Assembly: GCA_036493475.1 (NCBI GenBank)
Contig: DASXPS010000075.1
Coordinates: 1 to 45,747 of the forward strand
DNA from: Sporichthyaceae bacterium
GTDB lineage: Bacteria; Actinomycetota; Actinomycetes; Sporichthyales; Sporichthyaceae
Length of the DNA: 45,747 bases
Direction of reading: 5' to 3'
Of this stretch, positions 9,201-16,133 are shown piece by piece. The notes beneath the pieces were generated by a model, which saw nothing but the letters and a program-made list of their open reading frames with translations, searched no databases and was not told the origin of the DNA. Position 1 is the first letter of the stretch. Every line of letters begins with the position of its first letter. Both the position numbers and the translations under genes were made by a program.

Positions 9201-9389
9201 CTCCGGGCGCCAGGTGCGAATCAGGTCCCGGCCGCCATCCGCGCTGGCGGTGTCGGCCACCACGACCAGGTCCGGCGGCCGGGTCTGGGCGTCCAGCCCG
9301 TCCAACACCCGGGGCAGCCACCGCTCACCGTCGTGGGTGACCAGGACGGTGGTGACGTGATGGCGGATGGGCTCGCCGGGTTGGGACAT
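6207..9389 (-). CDS. Large membrane glycosyltransferase: GT2 domain plus multi-pass C-terminal region
   Basis: A 1060-residue protein. Residues 10-290 form a GT-A family 2 domain: VTTVLVTHDGERWLPRVLDGL at the start, the nucleotide-binding LLHDDSEPD, and the acceptor-site stretch LPLMRDDVDLCWRAW. From about residue 390 to 760 there are roughly ten or more hydrophobic helices, then a soluble, probably external C-terminal part and a last membrane helix near 1020. Such fusions are found next to whiB and DUF5719 in many actinobacteria and probably transfer a sugar to an envelope lipid or polymer; the substrate is not known. ATG at 9389. Confidence 0.8.
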   Translation of the reverse strand: MSQPGEPIRHHVTTVLVTHDGERWLPRVLDGLDAQTRPPDLVVVADTASADGGRDLIRTWRPELEIVSLARTAGYGAAVKAALAHADTVEQPPSEATGWIWLLHDDSEPDPDALAQLLAAVEAEPRLGIVGPKILGWYDRRVLLEVGVTIDAGGRRETGLERGEEDQGQHDQRRETLGVSSAGMLVRRDVWRELSGFDPHLPLMRDDVDLCWRAWLAGHRVAVVPSAMVFHAEAAATERRAVDAGSGRVHHLDRAGAMRVLLANLATRSFLLALPRLLFGSAGRALGYLVAKVPRNALDEVRAVGTVLVRPRAILRMRRARRTAHVVRPGTLRRLFPRPGRQLGLALDALAHTVGGRRVDREAIGRHRSAEVGSAAAEVDDLDLGAGGVLLRRMARSPGALLVLGLALLALLAERNLLGGGRLLGGALLPTPGGVGEVWSTYRESWHPSGLGSPSGAPPYLAVTALAGTLALGHVGFVIGLMLLAAVPLAGLFAYLASAAVPTTRALRVWASVAYALSPVLTGAVAAGRLGTVVTVVLLPVALRMAVAVVGSKRRPSTDRAAWAGALVLALLTAFTPLIWLLALIGALAVAAGRMADAELRTRLLIALGAPMVLLLPWSGHLLRHPTRFLTEPGPTGPGLSVHALGTWHVLLLNPGGPGTGPGWLGVGIVLAGLTGLALGRRTTIPVAGWTMAGLGYLVALVISRITVTAPAGGQPAAAWPGVALALAGLGALIAAVVGCGDLPERLSARDFGVVQPVLGAVAVLALLAPLVGAGAWTVRGAQGPLHRADASLVPAHVAAEADTADRPRTLVLRPARSDLVGAVPAGEVPAALAYVLVRGGSPEFGAADLSVPRAAYRSLRALVGDLVSDRGDAQAQRLADFAVRYVLVRGPVPEGVAAALDAVPGLERVSAPEGDGLWRVSAPTARVSVLGPIPVALPSDAVGVRATVPPGAPGRVLALAEPADGHWHAKLNGHSLPKVVRDGWAQGWTLPASGGQLTISHVDRLRALWTALQGVALLVLIVLALPGANRRPGDEEEPPPVLPGARRHAHGDDLVGVNQ

Positions 9390-9481
9390 GCGCGGGTTCC
9401 GTCAGCGGTTGTCGAGTCGCCGATCGCGCCGCGGATGATCAGCGCTCGCGCCACAGTAAGCCAACCGCGGGGGTCGACCGG

Positions 9482-9512
9482 TGTGCTGCGGCGAACCCGT
9501 GACCGCAGCACA
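9482..9512 (-). terminator. Strong hairpin downstream of the whiB gene
   Basis: A perfect 10-bp stem, TGTGCTGCGG (9482-9491) and CCGCAGCACA (9503-9512), with an 11-nt loop. It lies 55 nt past the whiB stop. A second dyad, GCGCGT/ACGCGC at 9528-9549, stands between it and the gene. Together they probably terminate whiB transcription before the glycosyltransferase gene. Confidence 0.6.
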
Positions 9513-9566
9513 GACGCAGATCGGACAGCGCGTCACCTACCGGACGCGCCACGACACCCGAACGGG

Positions 9567-9827
9567 TCAGACGGCCCGCTTCTTCAGCCGACGCCGCTCG
9601 CGCTCCGACAGCCCGCCCCAGATCCCGAAGCGCTCGTCGTGGCCCAGGGCATACTCCAGGCAGTCGTCACGGACCGAGCACGAGAGGCAAACCTTCTTCG
9701 CCTCCCGCGTCGATCCCCCCTTTTCGGGGAAAAAAGCCTCCGGGTCCGTCTCGGCGCATAATGCCTGGTCCTGCCAGGTGGATTCCCGCTCGACGCCTCC
9801 GAGCAAGGGGAGCAACACCTCTCCCAT
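9567..9827 (-). CDS. whiB: WhiB-family iron-sulfur transcriptional regulator (WhiB2/WhmD type)
   Basis: An 86-residue protein with the four invariant cysteines C24, C47, C50 and C56 that hold a [4Fe-4S] cluster, the turn GIWGG (68-72) and a basic C-terminal DNA-binding tail RRRLKKRAV. Length and tail match the WhiB/WhmD/WhiB2 branch, which together with sigma factor controls septation and sporulation-type genes in actinobacteria. The ATG has an excellent Shine-Dalgarno, AAGGAGG at 9841-9835, 7 nt upstream. Divergent from cofD, as Rv3260c is from fbiA. The 243-nt upstream region is long and repeat-containing, suggesting regulated transcription. Confidence 0.93.
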   Translation of the reverse strand: MGEVLLPLLGGVERESTWQDQALCAETDPEAFFPEKGGSTREAKKVCLSCSVRDDCLEYALGHDERFGIWGGLSERERRRLKKRAV

Positions 9828-9858
9828 TTGCCGGCCTCCTTGACTCTGATCATTTGTG

Positions 9859-9976
9859 CCGCCTGTGGCGGCTGTGCCCCGTGTGGTGAGGGCCGGGACC
9901 CTCGGTGTCGCAGCTACTTGGACGAACCATGACTAAACGACACAAGTGAAATTACACTCACGCAAATACCCTCACG
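9859..9976. promoter_or_regulatory. Divergent whiB/cofD control region with repeats
   Basis: The spacer 9828-10079 is unusually AT-rich around 9930-9975. It holds a small hairpin CCGCC-TGT-GGCGG (9859-9871), an imperfect palindrome GTGAAATTACAC (9946-9957, 10 of 12 symmetrical) and a direct repeat CTCACG at 9957-9962 and 9971-9976, 14 bases apart. These are candidate regulator sites for whiB. The TTACAC next to them equals only half a BldD-type site. I cannot place -35/-10 boxes with confidence. Confidence 0.3.
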
Positions 9977-10079
9977 TCAACCCACGGGGTGCTAGTCGTG
10001 CCGCGACACGCCGCAAATCGGACAATGTGCGGCAACCCCGGGAGCGCGTGCGGGCGGGCCGCTTGCGACGATGCGTGCC

Positions 10080-11069
10080 ATGCAGGTGGTGGCGCTGGCC
10101 GGGGGCATCGGCGGTGCGCGCTTCCTGCGCGGGCTGCTCTGCCACCTGAAGACCGCGGCGATCGAGGCCGACGTGACCGTCATCGGCAACACCGCGGACG
10201 ACATCGTGCTGCACGGTCTGCACGTCTCCCCCGACCTGGACACCGTCATGTACACCCTCGGTGGCGGCATCAACGCCGAGCAGGGCTGGGGCCGGGCCGA
10301 CGAGACCCGGGCGGTGCAACAGGAACTGGCCGCGTACGGCGAGGGCCCGGAATGGTTCGCGTTGGGCGACCGGGACATCGCCACCCACCTGGTGCGCACC
10401 CGGTTGCTCAGCGAGGGCGCGACGCTGTCCGAGGCCACCGCGACGTTGTGCGAGCGGTGGCGACCCGGCGTGCGGTTGCTGCCGATGAGTGACGACCCGG
10501 TGGCCACCCACGTGACCATCGCCGACGCCGCGACGTCGGGCGGCACCCGGACCGTGCACTTTCAGGAGTATTGGGTACGCCTGCACGCGCCCGACGCGTT
10601 GGCGGTGACGCCGGTGGGGGCGGAAAAGGCCACACCCGCGCCGGGGGTGGTGGAGGCGATCGCCGCGGCCGACGTGGTGCTGCTGCCGCCGTCCAACCCG
10701 GTGGTGAGCATCGGCACGATCCTGGCGGTGCCCGGCATCGCGGAGGCGTTGGCGGCCACCGCGGCGCCGGTGGTCGGGCTGTCCCCGATCGTCGGTGGGG
10801 CGCCGGTGCGCGGCATGGCGGACAAGATGCTGGCCGCGATCGGGGTGCCCACCTCCGCGGCCGCGGTGGCGCTGCACTACGGCGCGCGCTCGGCCGCTGG
10901 GGTGCTGGACGGCTGGCTGGTCGACTCCGCTGACGCTGCGTCAGTTGCGACAGTGGAGGCGGCCGGCATCCGCTGCCGCGCCGTCCCCCTGTTGATGCGC
11001 GACCTCTCCGCCAGCGCGACGATGGCCGCCGAGACGCTGGCGCTGGCCACGATCGTGGCGGGCCGGTGA
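10080..11069 (+). CDS. cofD: 2-phospho-L-lactate transferase (FbiA/CofD)
   Basis: About 329 residues. It transfers the lactyl- or enolpyruvyl-phosphate unit from the activated GDP ester to the deazaflavin Fo, forming (dehydro-)F420-0. The N-terminus [17 protein letters not shown] is the nucleotide-binding loop; [26 protein letters not shown] and [15 protein letters not shown] are family hallmarks. Of two ATGs (10071 and 10080) I prefer 10080, because orthologues begin right at the VVxLAGG strand; neither has a clear Shine-Dalgarno. The stop overlaps the GTG of fbiB (GTGA). A CTGACG palindrome lies inside the gene at 10930-10944. Confidence 0.93.
   Translation: MQVVALAGGIGGARFLRGLLCHLKTAAIEADVTVIGNTADDIVLHGLHVSPDLDTVMYTLGGGINAEQGWGRADETRAVQQELAAYGEGPEWFALGDRDIATHLVRTRLLSEGATLSEATATLCERWRPGVRLLPMSDDPVATHVTIADAATSGGTRTVHFQEYWVRLHAPDALAVTPVGAEKATPAPGVVEAIAAADVVLLPPSNPVVSIGTILAVPGIAEALAATAAPVVGLSPIVGGAPVRGMADKMLAAIGVPTSAAAVALHYGARSAAGVLDGWLVDSADAASVATVEAAGIRCRAVPLLMRDLSASATMAAETLALATIVAGR
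10930..10944. repeat. Intragenic copy of the CTGACG-N3-CGTCAG palindrome
   Basis: Perfect 6-3-6 dyad with loop CTG inside cofD. Here the TGA is out of frame (codons GCT GAC), so this copy is not linked to a stop codon and shows that the palindrome is not confined to gene ends. Confidence 0.7.
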
Positions 11070-12376
11070 ACCTGCCCGCGCCCGTCGCGCTGACGCTGCT
11101 GCCGGTCACCGGCATCGGCGAGGTCACCGACGGGGACGAGCTCGCCCAGCTGATCGTGCGTCAGTTCCCTGCCCTGCAGGACGGTGACGTGCTGGTGGTG
11201 TCCAGCAAGATCGTGTCCAAGGCCGAGGGTCGCAGCGTGCAGGCACCGGACCGGGAGGACGCAATCACCGCGGAGACCGTCCGAGTGGTGGCTCGGCGGC
11301 GGGACACCCGCATCGTGGCGACCCGGCACGGCCTGGTGCTGGCCGCCGCCGGCGTGGACGCCAGCAACGTCGAACCGGGCACAGTACTGCTGCTCCCCGA
11401 GGACCCGGACGCCTCCGCCCGGACGCTGCGCGCCGGCGTGCGGGACCGACTCGGCGTGAACGTCGCGGTGGTGATCACCGACTCGCTGGGCCGGCCGTGG
11501 CGGCAGGGCGTGGTGGACATCGCCATCGGCGTCGCAGGCCTGGAGCCGGCCCACGATCTGCGTGGCGGCAAGGACGACTACGGGAACCTGCTCGAGGTCA
11601 CCGTGGTGGCCGTCGCCGACGAGATCGCCGCGGCCGCCGAGTTGGTGAAGACCAAGCTCGGCGCGGTCCCGGTGGTGGTGGTTCGCGGACTGGGCGCCTG
11701 GCTGACCGCGTCCGACGGGCCGGGCGCGCGGGCGCTGATCCGGCCTGCCGAGGACGACATGTTCTCCCTGGGCACGGCCGAGGCGATGCGGGCCGCGGTG
11801 ACCGCGCGGCGCACCGTGCGCGAGTTCACCGACGGGGAGGTGGACCCGGCCGCCGTGGACCGGGCGATCGCCGCCGCGCTGACCGCGCCGGCGCCGCACC
11901 ACAGCACCCCGTTCCGCTTCCGGGTGCTCGCCGAGGCCGCCAAGCACACCTTCCTCGACGCACTGCGCGACACCTGGATCGCCGACCTGCGCGGCGACGG
12001 CTTCACCTCCGAGCAGATCACCCGCCGACTGCGCCGCGGCGACGTGCTGCGCCGCGCCCCCCTCGTCATCGTCCCCTGCGTCACCGCCGAGGCCTGGCAC
12101 ACCTACCCCGACCCCGACCGCAACGCGTCGGAACGCGACATGTTTCTCACCGCCGGCGGCGGCGCAGTGCAGAGCCTGCTCATTGCGCTGTCCGCCGAGG
12201 GTCTCGGCTCCTGCTGGGTCTCCTCCACCCTGTTCTGCGTCGCGGAAACCCGCACCGCCCTGAACCTCCCCGCCGACTGGCACCCCCTCGGCGCCGTCGC
12301 GGTCGGCGTCCCCGCCGGTGATCCCCGCCCCCGTCCCGACCTCGACCTCGATCGTTTCCGGACGTGGCGCTGGTAA
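11066..12376 (+). CDS. fbiB: Bifunctional F420:gamma-glutamyl ligase / FMN-dependent dehydro-F420 reductase (FbiB)
   Basis: 436 residues, GTG start overlapping the cofD stop. Residues 1-245 are the CofE ligase that adds glutamates to F420-0: [38 protein letters not shown] and the metal-binding [11 protein letters not shown]. Residues 246-436 are a nitroreductase-fold domain ([31 protein letters not shown]) which in mycobacteria reduces dehydro-F420-0. The two-domain form is typical of actinobacteria. FbiC and FbiD, needed for the rest of the pathway, are not in the window. Confidence 0.94.
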   Translation: MNLPAPVALTLLPVTGIGEVTDGDELAQLIVRQFPALQDGDVLVVSSKIVSKAEGRSVQAPDREDAITAETVRVVARRRDTRIVATRHGLVLAAAGVDASNVEPGTVLLLPEDPDASARTLRAGVRDRLGVNVAVVITDSLGRPWRQGVVDIAIGVAGLEPAHDLRGGKDDYGNLLEVTVVAVADEIAAAAELVKTKLGAVPVVVVRGLGAWLTASDGPGARALIRPAEDDMFSLGTAEAMRAAVTARRTVREFTDGEVDPAAVDRAIAAALTAPAPHHSTPFRFRVLAEAAKHTFLDALRDTWIADLRGDGFTSEQITRRLRRGDVLRRAPLVIVPCVTAEAWHTYPDPDRNASERDMFLTAGGGAVQSLLIALSAEGLGSCWVSSTLFCVAETRTALNLPADWHPLGAVAVGVPAGDPRPRPDLDLDRFRTWRW

Positions 12377-12377
12377 C

Positions 12378-12443
12378 AGCTGACGTCATCCGCCTGAGCC
12401 ACCAAATCGGGCGCCACCGTGGTCAAGGGGGATGACGTCAGCT
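12378..12443. terminator. Bidirectional terminator candidate with TGACGTCA arms
   Basis: Perfect 14-bp arms at 12378-12391 and 12430-12443 around a 38-nt loop, filling the gap between the convergent fbiB and AlkA-like genes. Each arm contains the fully palindromic octamer TGACGTCA and, as CTGACG/CGTCAG, the hexamers of the repeated palindrome found elsewhere. Confidence 0.65.
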
Positions 12444-12444
12444 A

Positions 12445-13365
12445 CTAGTGGGACCGGTGGTTCTGGATGGTGAGGCGGGGGGCGCGGCGGGGGGCGGGGC
12501 CGGCGCAGAGTTCGATCAGGGCGGTGACGCGGTAGCGGTGGCCGGCGTAGGGGGCGAGCAGCTCGAGCATGCCGGCGTCGTCGACGCGTTCGCCGGCCAG
12601 CGCCCAGCCCACCGTGGCGGGCAGGTGGAAGTCGCCGACGGAGACGGCGTCGGGGTCGCCGAAGGAACGCTGGCGGATCTCGGCCGAGGTCCACACCCCG
12701 ATACCGGGCAGGGCGCGCAAGCGTTGGTCGGCCACTGACGAGCCCATCGTCAGGGTCCCTTCGAGTCGTCCGGCGTGCTTCATCGCGGTGACGATGGCCC
12801 GCGAGCGTGCCGGTTCGACGCCCGCGCGATGCCAGGCCCAGGACGGCACCAGCGCCCAGGTCGCCGGGTCCGGCGGGACCAGCAGCGCCCGCCCGGCGAC
12901 CGGGCCCGGGGCCGGTGCTCCGTATCGACGCATCAACTCTCGATAGGAGGCGCGGGCCTGCCTGCCGGTCGTTTTCTGCTCCAGCACACACGGCACCAGC
13001 ACGTCGATCAGTTGGCCCGCGCGGGTCAGCCGGAAGCCGGGATAGCGGGCCACCGCCTCGCGCAGTATCGGGTGAGCCGGTTGGAAGTTGTCCGGGTCGT
13101 CCGCCGCCCCGCACAGGGCCGGCAGCTGCTCCAGCAACCACGCGGCGCCCGGTCCCCAGGCCTGGCCGAGCACCTCCCCCGCGGCGGGAGCCGCGCTGAT
13201 CCGCAGGGTCCCCGGACCGTTCGGGGTGCGCGCCGCCCGCCAGATCGCGCCCGCCTCGTCCATGCGGAAGGTGGGGTCACCGGTGCCGCGACGCAGCGGC
13301 GCCAGCGTACGAAAGAGGTCCACCGGGCGGCCGGGTGACCAGCGACGCGACAGACCGTCAGACAC
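12445..13365 (-). CDS. DNA-3-methyladenine glycosylase II family protein (AlkA-like)
   Basis: 306 residues, GTG start. A base-excision repair glycosylase of the HhH-GPD superfamily: the helix-hairpin-helix is LRALPGIGVWTSAEI (217-231) and the catalytic Asp is D245 in SVGDFHLP. Upstream, VLEQKTTGRQARASYRELM is the conserved helix region. It would remove alkylated purines from DNA. It faces fbiB convergently and is divergent from the DUF3105 genes, so it has its own promoter. Codons for residues 205-211 contain another CTGACG/CGTCAG dyad (12735-12753). Confidence 0.85.
   Translation of the reverse strand: MSDGLSRRWSPGRPVDLFRTLAPLRRGTGDPTFRMDEAGAIWRAARTPNGPGTLRISAAPAAGEVLGQAWGPGAAWLLEQLPALCGAADDPDNFQPAHPILREAVARYPGFRLTRAGQLIDVLVPCVLEQKTTGRQARASYRELMRRYGAPAPGPVAGRALLVPPDPATWALVPSWAWHRAGVEPARSRAIVTAMKHAGRLEGTLTMGSSVADQRLRALPGIGVWTSAEIRQRSFGDPDAVSVGDFHLPATVGWALAGERVDDAGMLELLAPYAGHRYRVTALIELCAGPAPRRAPRLTIQNHRSH
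12735..12753. repeat. CTGACGA-N5-TCGTCAG palindrome inside the AlkA-like gene
   Basis: Same hexamer arms as the repeated palindrome but with one extra base pair and a 5-nt loop (12742-12746). It lies in coding sequence. Confidence 0.5.
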
Positions 13366-13409
13366 GCCGGAAAGTCTCCCGCACTCCGCTGGGTGCGAGC
13401 CGGCCTCCG

Positions 13410-13415
13410 TAGACT
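13410..13415 (+). promoter_or_regulatory. Possible -10 box TAGACT for the DUF3105 operon
   Basis: A TANNNT hexamer 39 nt before the first DUF3105 start, in the 89-nt divergent spacer. No convincing -35. A GGAG-type ribosome site follows near 13440. Confidence 0.25.
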
Positions 13416-13454
13416 CCGGCCCGGACCGCCCACCACGACAGGAGCAGACGCAGC

Positions 13455-14198
13455 GTGGCGAACAAGCCGAAGAAGTCCGGCTCGAGCGCCGGCGTGGACC
13501 GGCGTGCCCGCGTCGAGGAGCTCAAGCGCCAACAGCAGGCCCAGGAGCGGAAGAAGACGCTGCTGCTGGCCGCGATCGGTATCGGGGTGGCGGCGGTGCT
13601 GATCGTCCCGTCCAGCCTGGTACTGATGCACCGCAACCATCAGAAGCACCGCGACCCGGCCACCGTGGGGGCCACCGCGGCCGCGGCCCAGTGCGACGCG
13701 GTGAAGATCGATCCGGCGACCGGTGGTCAGGACCACGTGGACGCCCAGACCCACGTTGACTACGCGACCATCCCGCCCAGCTCCGGTCGGCACTTCCAGT
13801 ACCCGGCCGACGTCAACGAGCGCGGTTACTACACCACCAAGGACACCCCGACCGTCGAGCAGTTGGTGCACAACCTCGAGCACGGCTACACGATCGTCTG
13901 GTACGACCCGAAGATCGCGACGGAAGAACTGAACGTGCTCAAGGACATCGGCGGGCTGCTGCGGAACAACTCGGCGTTCCGCAAGATCATCGTGGCGCCG
14001 TGGGACCTCACCCGCGGGGCATTCCCGGCAGACCGCCCGATCGCCATGTCGCACTGGGGCGGTCCGAGCGACCCGACCAAGCCGACCTCCCCGGAGAACG
14101 GCTACCGGGAGTTCTGTGGCGAGGCCTCGGGTGGCGCGATCGTGCAGTTCATGAAGGACCACCCGGCCACCGACACCCCGGAGCCGAACACCCCGTGA
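13455..14198 (+). CDS. DUF3105 membrane-anchored protein, copy 1
   Basis: 247 residues. A basic, coiled-coil-like N-terminus (RARVEELKRQQQAQERKK) precedes one membrane helix at about 36-58; the rest is extracytoplasmic. The DUF3105 signature is clear: VDYATIPPSSGRHF, GYYTTKDTPTVEQLVHNLEHGYTIVWY and PIAMSHWG. The central His-Asn-x-Glu-His (HNLEHG) looks like a metal or catalytic site, but the family has no assigned function. GTG start at 13455, first of three tandem homologues; its stop overlaps the next GTG. Confidence 0.8.
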   Translation: MANKPKKSGSSAGVDRRARVEELKRQQQAQERKKTLLLAAIGIGVAAVLIVPSSLVLMHRNHQKHRDPATVGATAAAAQCDAVKIDPATGGQDHVDAQTHVDYATIPPSSGRHFQYPADVNERGYYTTKDTPTVEQLVHNLEHGYTIVWYDPKIATEELNVLKDIGGLLRNNSAFRKIIVAPWDLTRGAFPADRPIAMSHWGGPSDPTKPTSPENGYREFCGEASGGAIVQFMKDHPATDTPEPNTP

Positions 14199-14860
14199 GC
14201 CGGATCGAGCGCGCGGTGCTGGTCATCTCGGTGATCGTCGGCCTGGTCGCGATCGGCGTGATCATCCACAAGCACACCGGCGGCGCGAAGACCGGCAAGA
14301 ACGACCCCACGTTCAAGACGCTGGCGGCCGTCGGCGACACGCCTTTCCTCTCGGGTTGTGCCGCGGTCCCCGCGTCCAACGATCCGGTGCCGGACCAGGA
14401 CCGGGACATCGTGCTGCGCCCGGACCAGAAGGTCGACTACAAGCTCGCGCCGCCCGACTTCGGGCCGTACGCGGCCGACCAGGTGCAGGTGAACGCCGAC
14501 GGCTACTACACCGCGGACAATGCGCCGTCGGTGGAGTCGCTGATGGCCAACCTCAACGCCGGGTGGACGGTGCTCTGGTACGTCCCGAATCTGCTGGACC
14601 CGGGCCAGGTCAACAACATCAAGAAGGCAGCGCAGGTACTGCACTCCGATCCGCGGTACAGCCTGTTCGTTGCCGCGGCGTGGGACGAGAGCCGCGGAAA
14701 GTTCCCGTTGGGCACGCCCATCGCGTTGACCCGGTGGACGAAAACCTCGGCCGGCAATCTCGGGCACGTGGCCTACTGCCACGAGCCGTCCGGTGAGGCG
14801 TTCCGCGAGTTCATGGCGTTCTACGGTGCGCCGGCCATCCCGGGGATCGACGAGCAGTAG
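14195..14860 (+). CDS. DUF3105 membrane-anchored protein, copy 2 (divergent)
   Basis: 221 residues from a GTG overlapping the previous stop (GTGA), so translationally coupled. One N-terminal membrane helix (residues 7-25) and an external DUF3105-like domain with GYYTADNAPSVESLMANLNAGWTVLWY. Relative to copies 1 and 3, the HNLEHG/QNLEHG motif has become ANLNAG: the Glu and His are lost. This copy may have lost the activity its sisters keep, or act as a partner subunit. It also ends in a short acidic tail. Confidence 0.7.
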   Translation: MSRIERAVLVISVIVGLVAIGVIIHKHTGGAKTGKNDPTFKTLAAVGDTPFLSGCAAVPASNDPVPDQDRDIVLRPDQKVDYKLAPPDFGPYAADQVQVNADGYYTADNAPSVESLMANLNAGWTVLWYVPNLLDPGQVNNIKKAAQVLHSDPRYSLFVAAAWDESRGKFPLGTPIALTRWTKTSAGNLGHVAYCHEPSGEAFREFMAFYGAPAIPGIDEQ

Positions 14861-14911
14861 CGGCGCGCCGCCCCGGTGGCCGCCGAACCCGGTCCTACGG
14901 TGGACGGACAT

Positions 14912-14930
14912 CGCACGCTGGTGGCGTGCG
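14912..14930. other. Hairpin upstream of the third DUF3105 gene
   Basis: Perfect 7-bp stem CGCACGC-TGGTG-GCGTGCG between copies 2 and 3. It could be a terminator/attenuator of the upstream pair. It overlaps the earliest possible GTG start of copy 3, which argues for the later TTG start. Confidence 0.45.
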
Positions 14931-14949
14931 TTGCGTGGGAGGGGGCGGG

Positions 14950-15720
14950 TTGACCGAGCGCAGCACGCCGGGCGGCACTCTCGAGGAATCGCCGAGTGCG
15001 CGAATCCCGGCCCAGCAGCCGGACCGCCAGACGCGCATCGAGGCGTTGCGCGCGGCCAAACGCAAGTCCGACCGCCGCAGATCGCTGGCCGCGTTGTGCG
15101 TGTGCTTGCTCGGCGCGGGCGCCGTATTCGGCAAGTCCGGTTACAACTGGGTCGAGCACCAGTTGGACAACCCGCTGAAGCGATCCATCGCCGCGTTCGG
15201 CGTGCCGTTGGCCGCGGCCGGCTGCGGCTCGATCACCGCGGACCGGGCCGCGCCGGCCGGGCAGCACGTGGACGAGGGCACCCGGGTCAGCTACACGACC
15301 GTGCCGCCGACCTCCGGTAGGCACTACGACCGCCAGGTCTCCTTCGACGCCGAGCCGTTCTTCACCACCAAGGACAACCCGCCGGTGGAGAACCTGGTGC
15401 AGAACCTGGAACACGGCTACACGGTGCTCTGGTACGACTCGAACCTGCCCCGCAACTCCCAGGACCAGATCCAGGGCCTGGCCCGCAAACTGCGCGACGA
15501 CGCGATCTACCAACTGTTCATCGCCACCCCGTGGGACCCCGCCTACGGCAACCTGCCGGCGGGCAAACCGATCGCGTTGTCGCACTGGAGCGGTCCGACC
15601 GGCGCGAACGGCCCGGCCTATGGGCATCGGCTGTTCTGCGGACAATTGTCGGGTCAGGCAGTGCGCGAGTTCATGGACAAGTTCCCGGCCACCGACGCAC
15701 CGGAACGCAACATCAGGTAG
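14950..15720 (+). CDS. DUF3105 membrane-anchored protein, copy 3
   Basis: About 256 residues. Basic N-terminus, one membrane helix near residues 45-65, then the DUF3105 domain: VSYTTVPPTSGRHYD, FFTTKDNPPVENLVQNLEHGYTVLWY, KPIALSHWSGP. It keeps the NLEHG motif like copy 1, and is closer to copy 1 than to copy 2. I choose the TTG at 14950, preceded by GGGAGGGGG (14937-14945); in-frame GTGs at 14926 and 14935 are possible but overlap the hairpin and the ribosome site. Confidence 0.75.
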   Translation: MTERSTPGGTLEESPSARIPAQQPDRQTRIEALRAAKRKSDRRRSLAALCVCLLGAGAVFGKSGYNWVEHQLDNPLKRSIAAFGVPLAAAGCGSITADRAAPAGQHVDEGTRVSYTTVPPTSGRHYDRQVSFDAEPFFTTKDNPPVENLVQNLEHGYTVLWYDSNLPRNSQDQIQGLARKLRDDAIYQLFIATPWDPAYGNLPAGKPIALSHWSGPTGANGPAYGHRLFCGQLSGQAVREFMDKFPATDAPERNIR

Positions 15721-15730
15721 ACCTGCGTTC

Positions 15731-16126
15731 ATGCGCAAGTTCGCCGTCACGGCGTTGGGTGGGTTGATCATCGCCGTCGGGGCGGCGCTGGTGGTGCTGC
15801 CCGGGCCGGGCGCCCTGGTCATCGTGCTGGGGCTGGCCGTGTTGGCCAAGGAATACCCGTGGGCCCGCCGCCGACTGGACGCCGTGCGCGGCCGGGTGGT
15901 CGCCGCCGCGGAGGCCTCGGTGGCCGGCCCGCTGCGGCTGTCCGCCTCGCTGCTGTCCGCACTGGCGGTGGTGGTCGGCGGGGTGATTTGGGGCATCGTC
16001 GACGAGCTGCCGCTGAGCAGTTGGTGGACGGCCGGCACGGTCATCGCCGGTGGCCTGCTCGCCCAGGGAACAGTGATCTGGGCGGCGTTGATCCGTCGAC
16101 GGGATCAGCACGCCGCAACTGTCTGA
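15731..16126 (+). CDS. PGPGW/TIGR02611-like small membrane protein
   Basis: 131 residues, ATG start. The first hairpin of helices carries LPGPGALVIVLGLAVLAKEYPWARR, the PGPGW-family hallmark; two further hydrophobic segments follow (about 56-80 and 90-115). These are actinobacterial inner-membrane proteins of unknown function. It starts 10 nt after the third DUF3105 stop and is likely cotranscribed with it. Convergent with the nucleotidyltransferase gene that follows. Confidence 0.75.
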   Translation: MRKFAVTALGGLIIAVGAALVVLPGPGALVIVLGLAVLAKEYPWARRRLDAVRGRVVAAAEASVAGPLRLSASLLSALAVVVGGVIWGIVDELPLSSWWTAGTVIAGGLLAQGTVIWAALIRRRDQHAATV

Positions 16127-16133
16127 GTCAGCG

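Noticed and set aside
7968-9761. 597-codon plus-strand frame opposite the large glycosyltransferase
   Set aside because: His/Gln/Arg-rich antisense shadow without motif or start signal.
9951-9976. BldD site before whiB
   Set aside because: Only the left half of the consensus matches.
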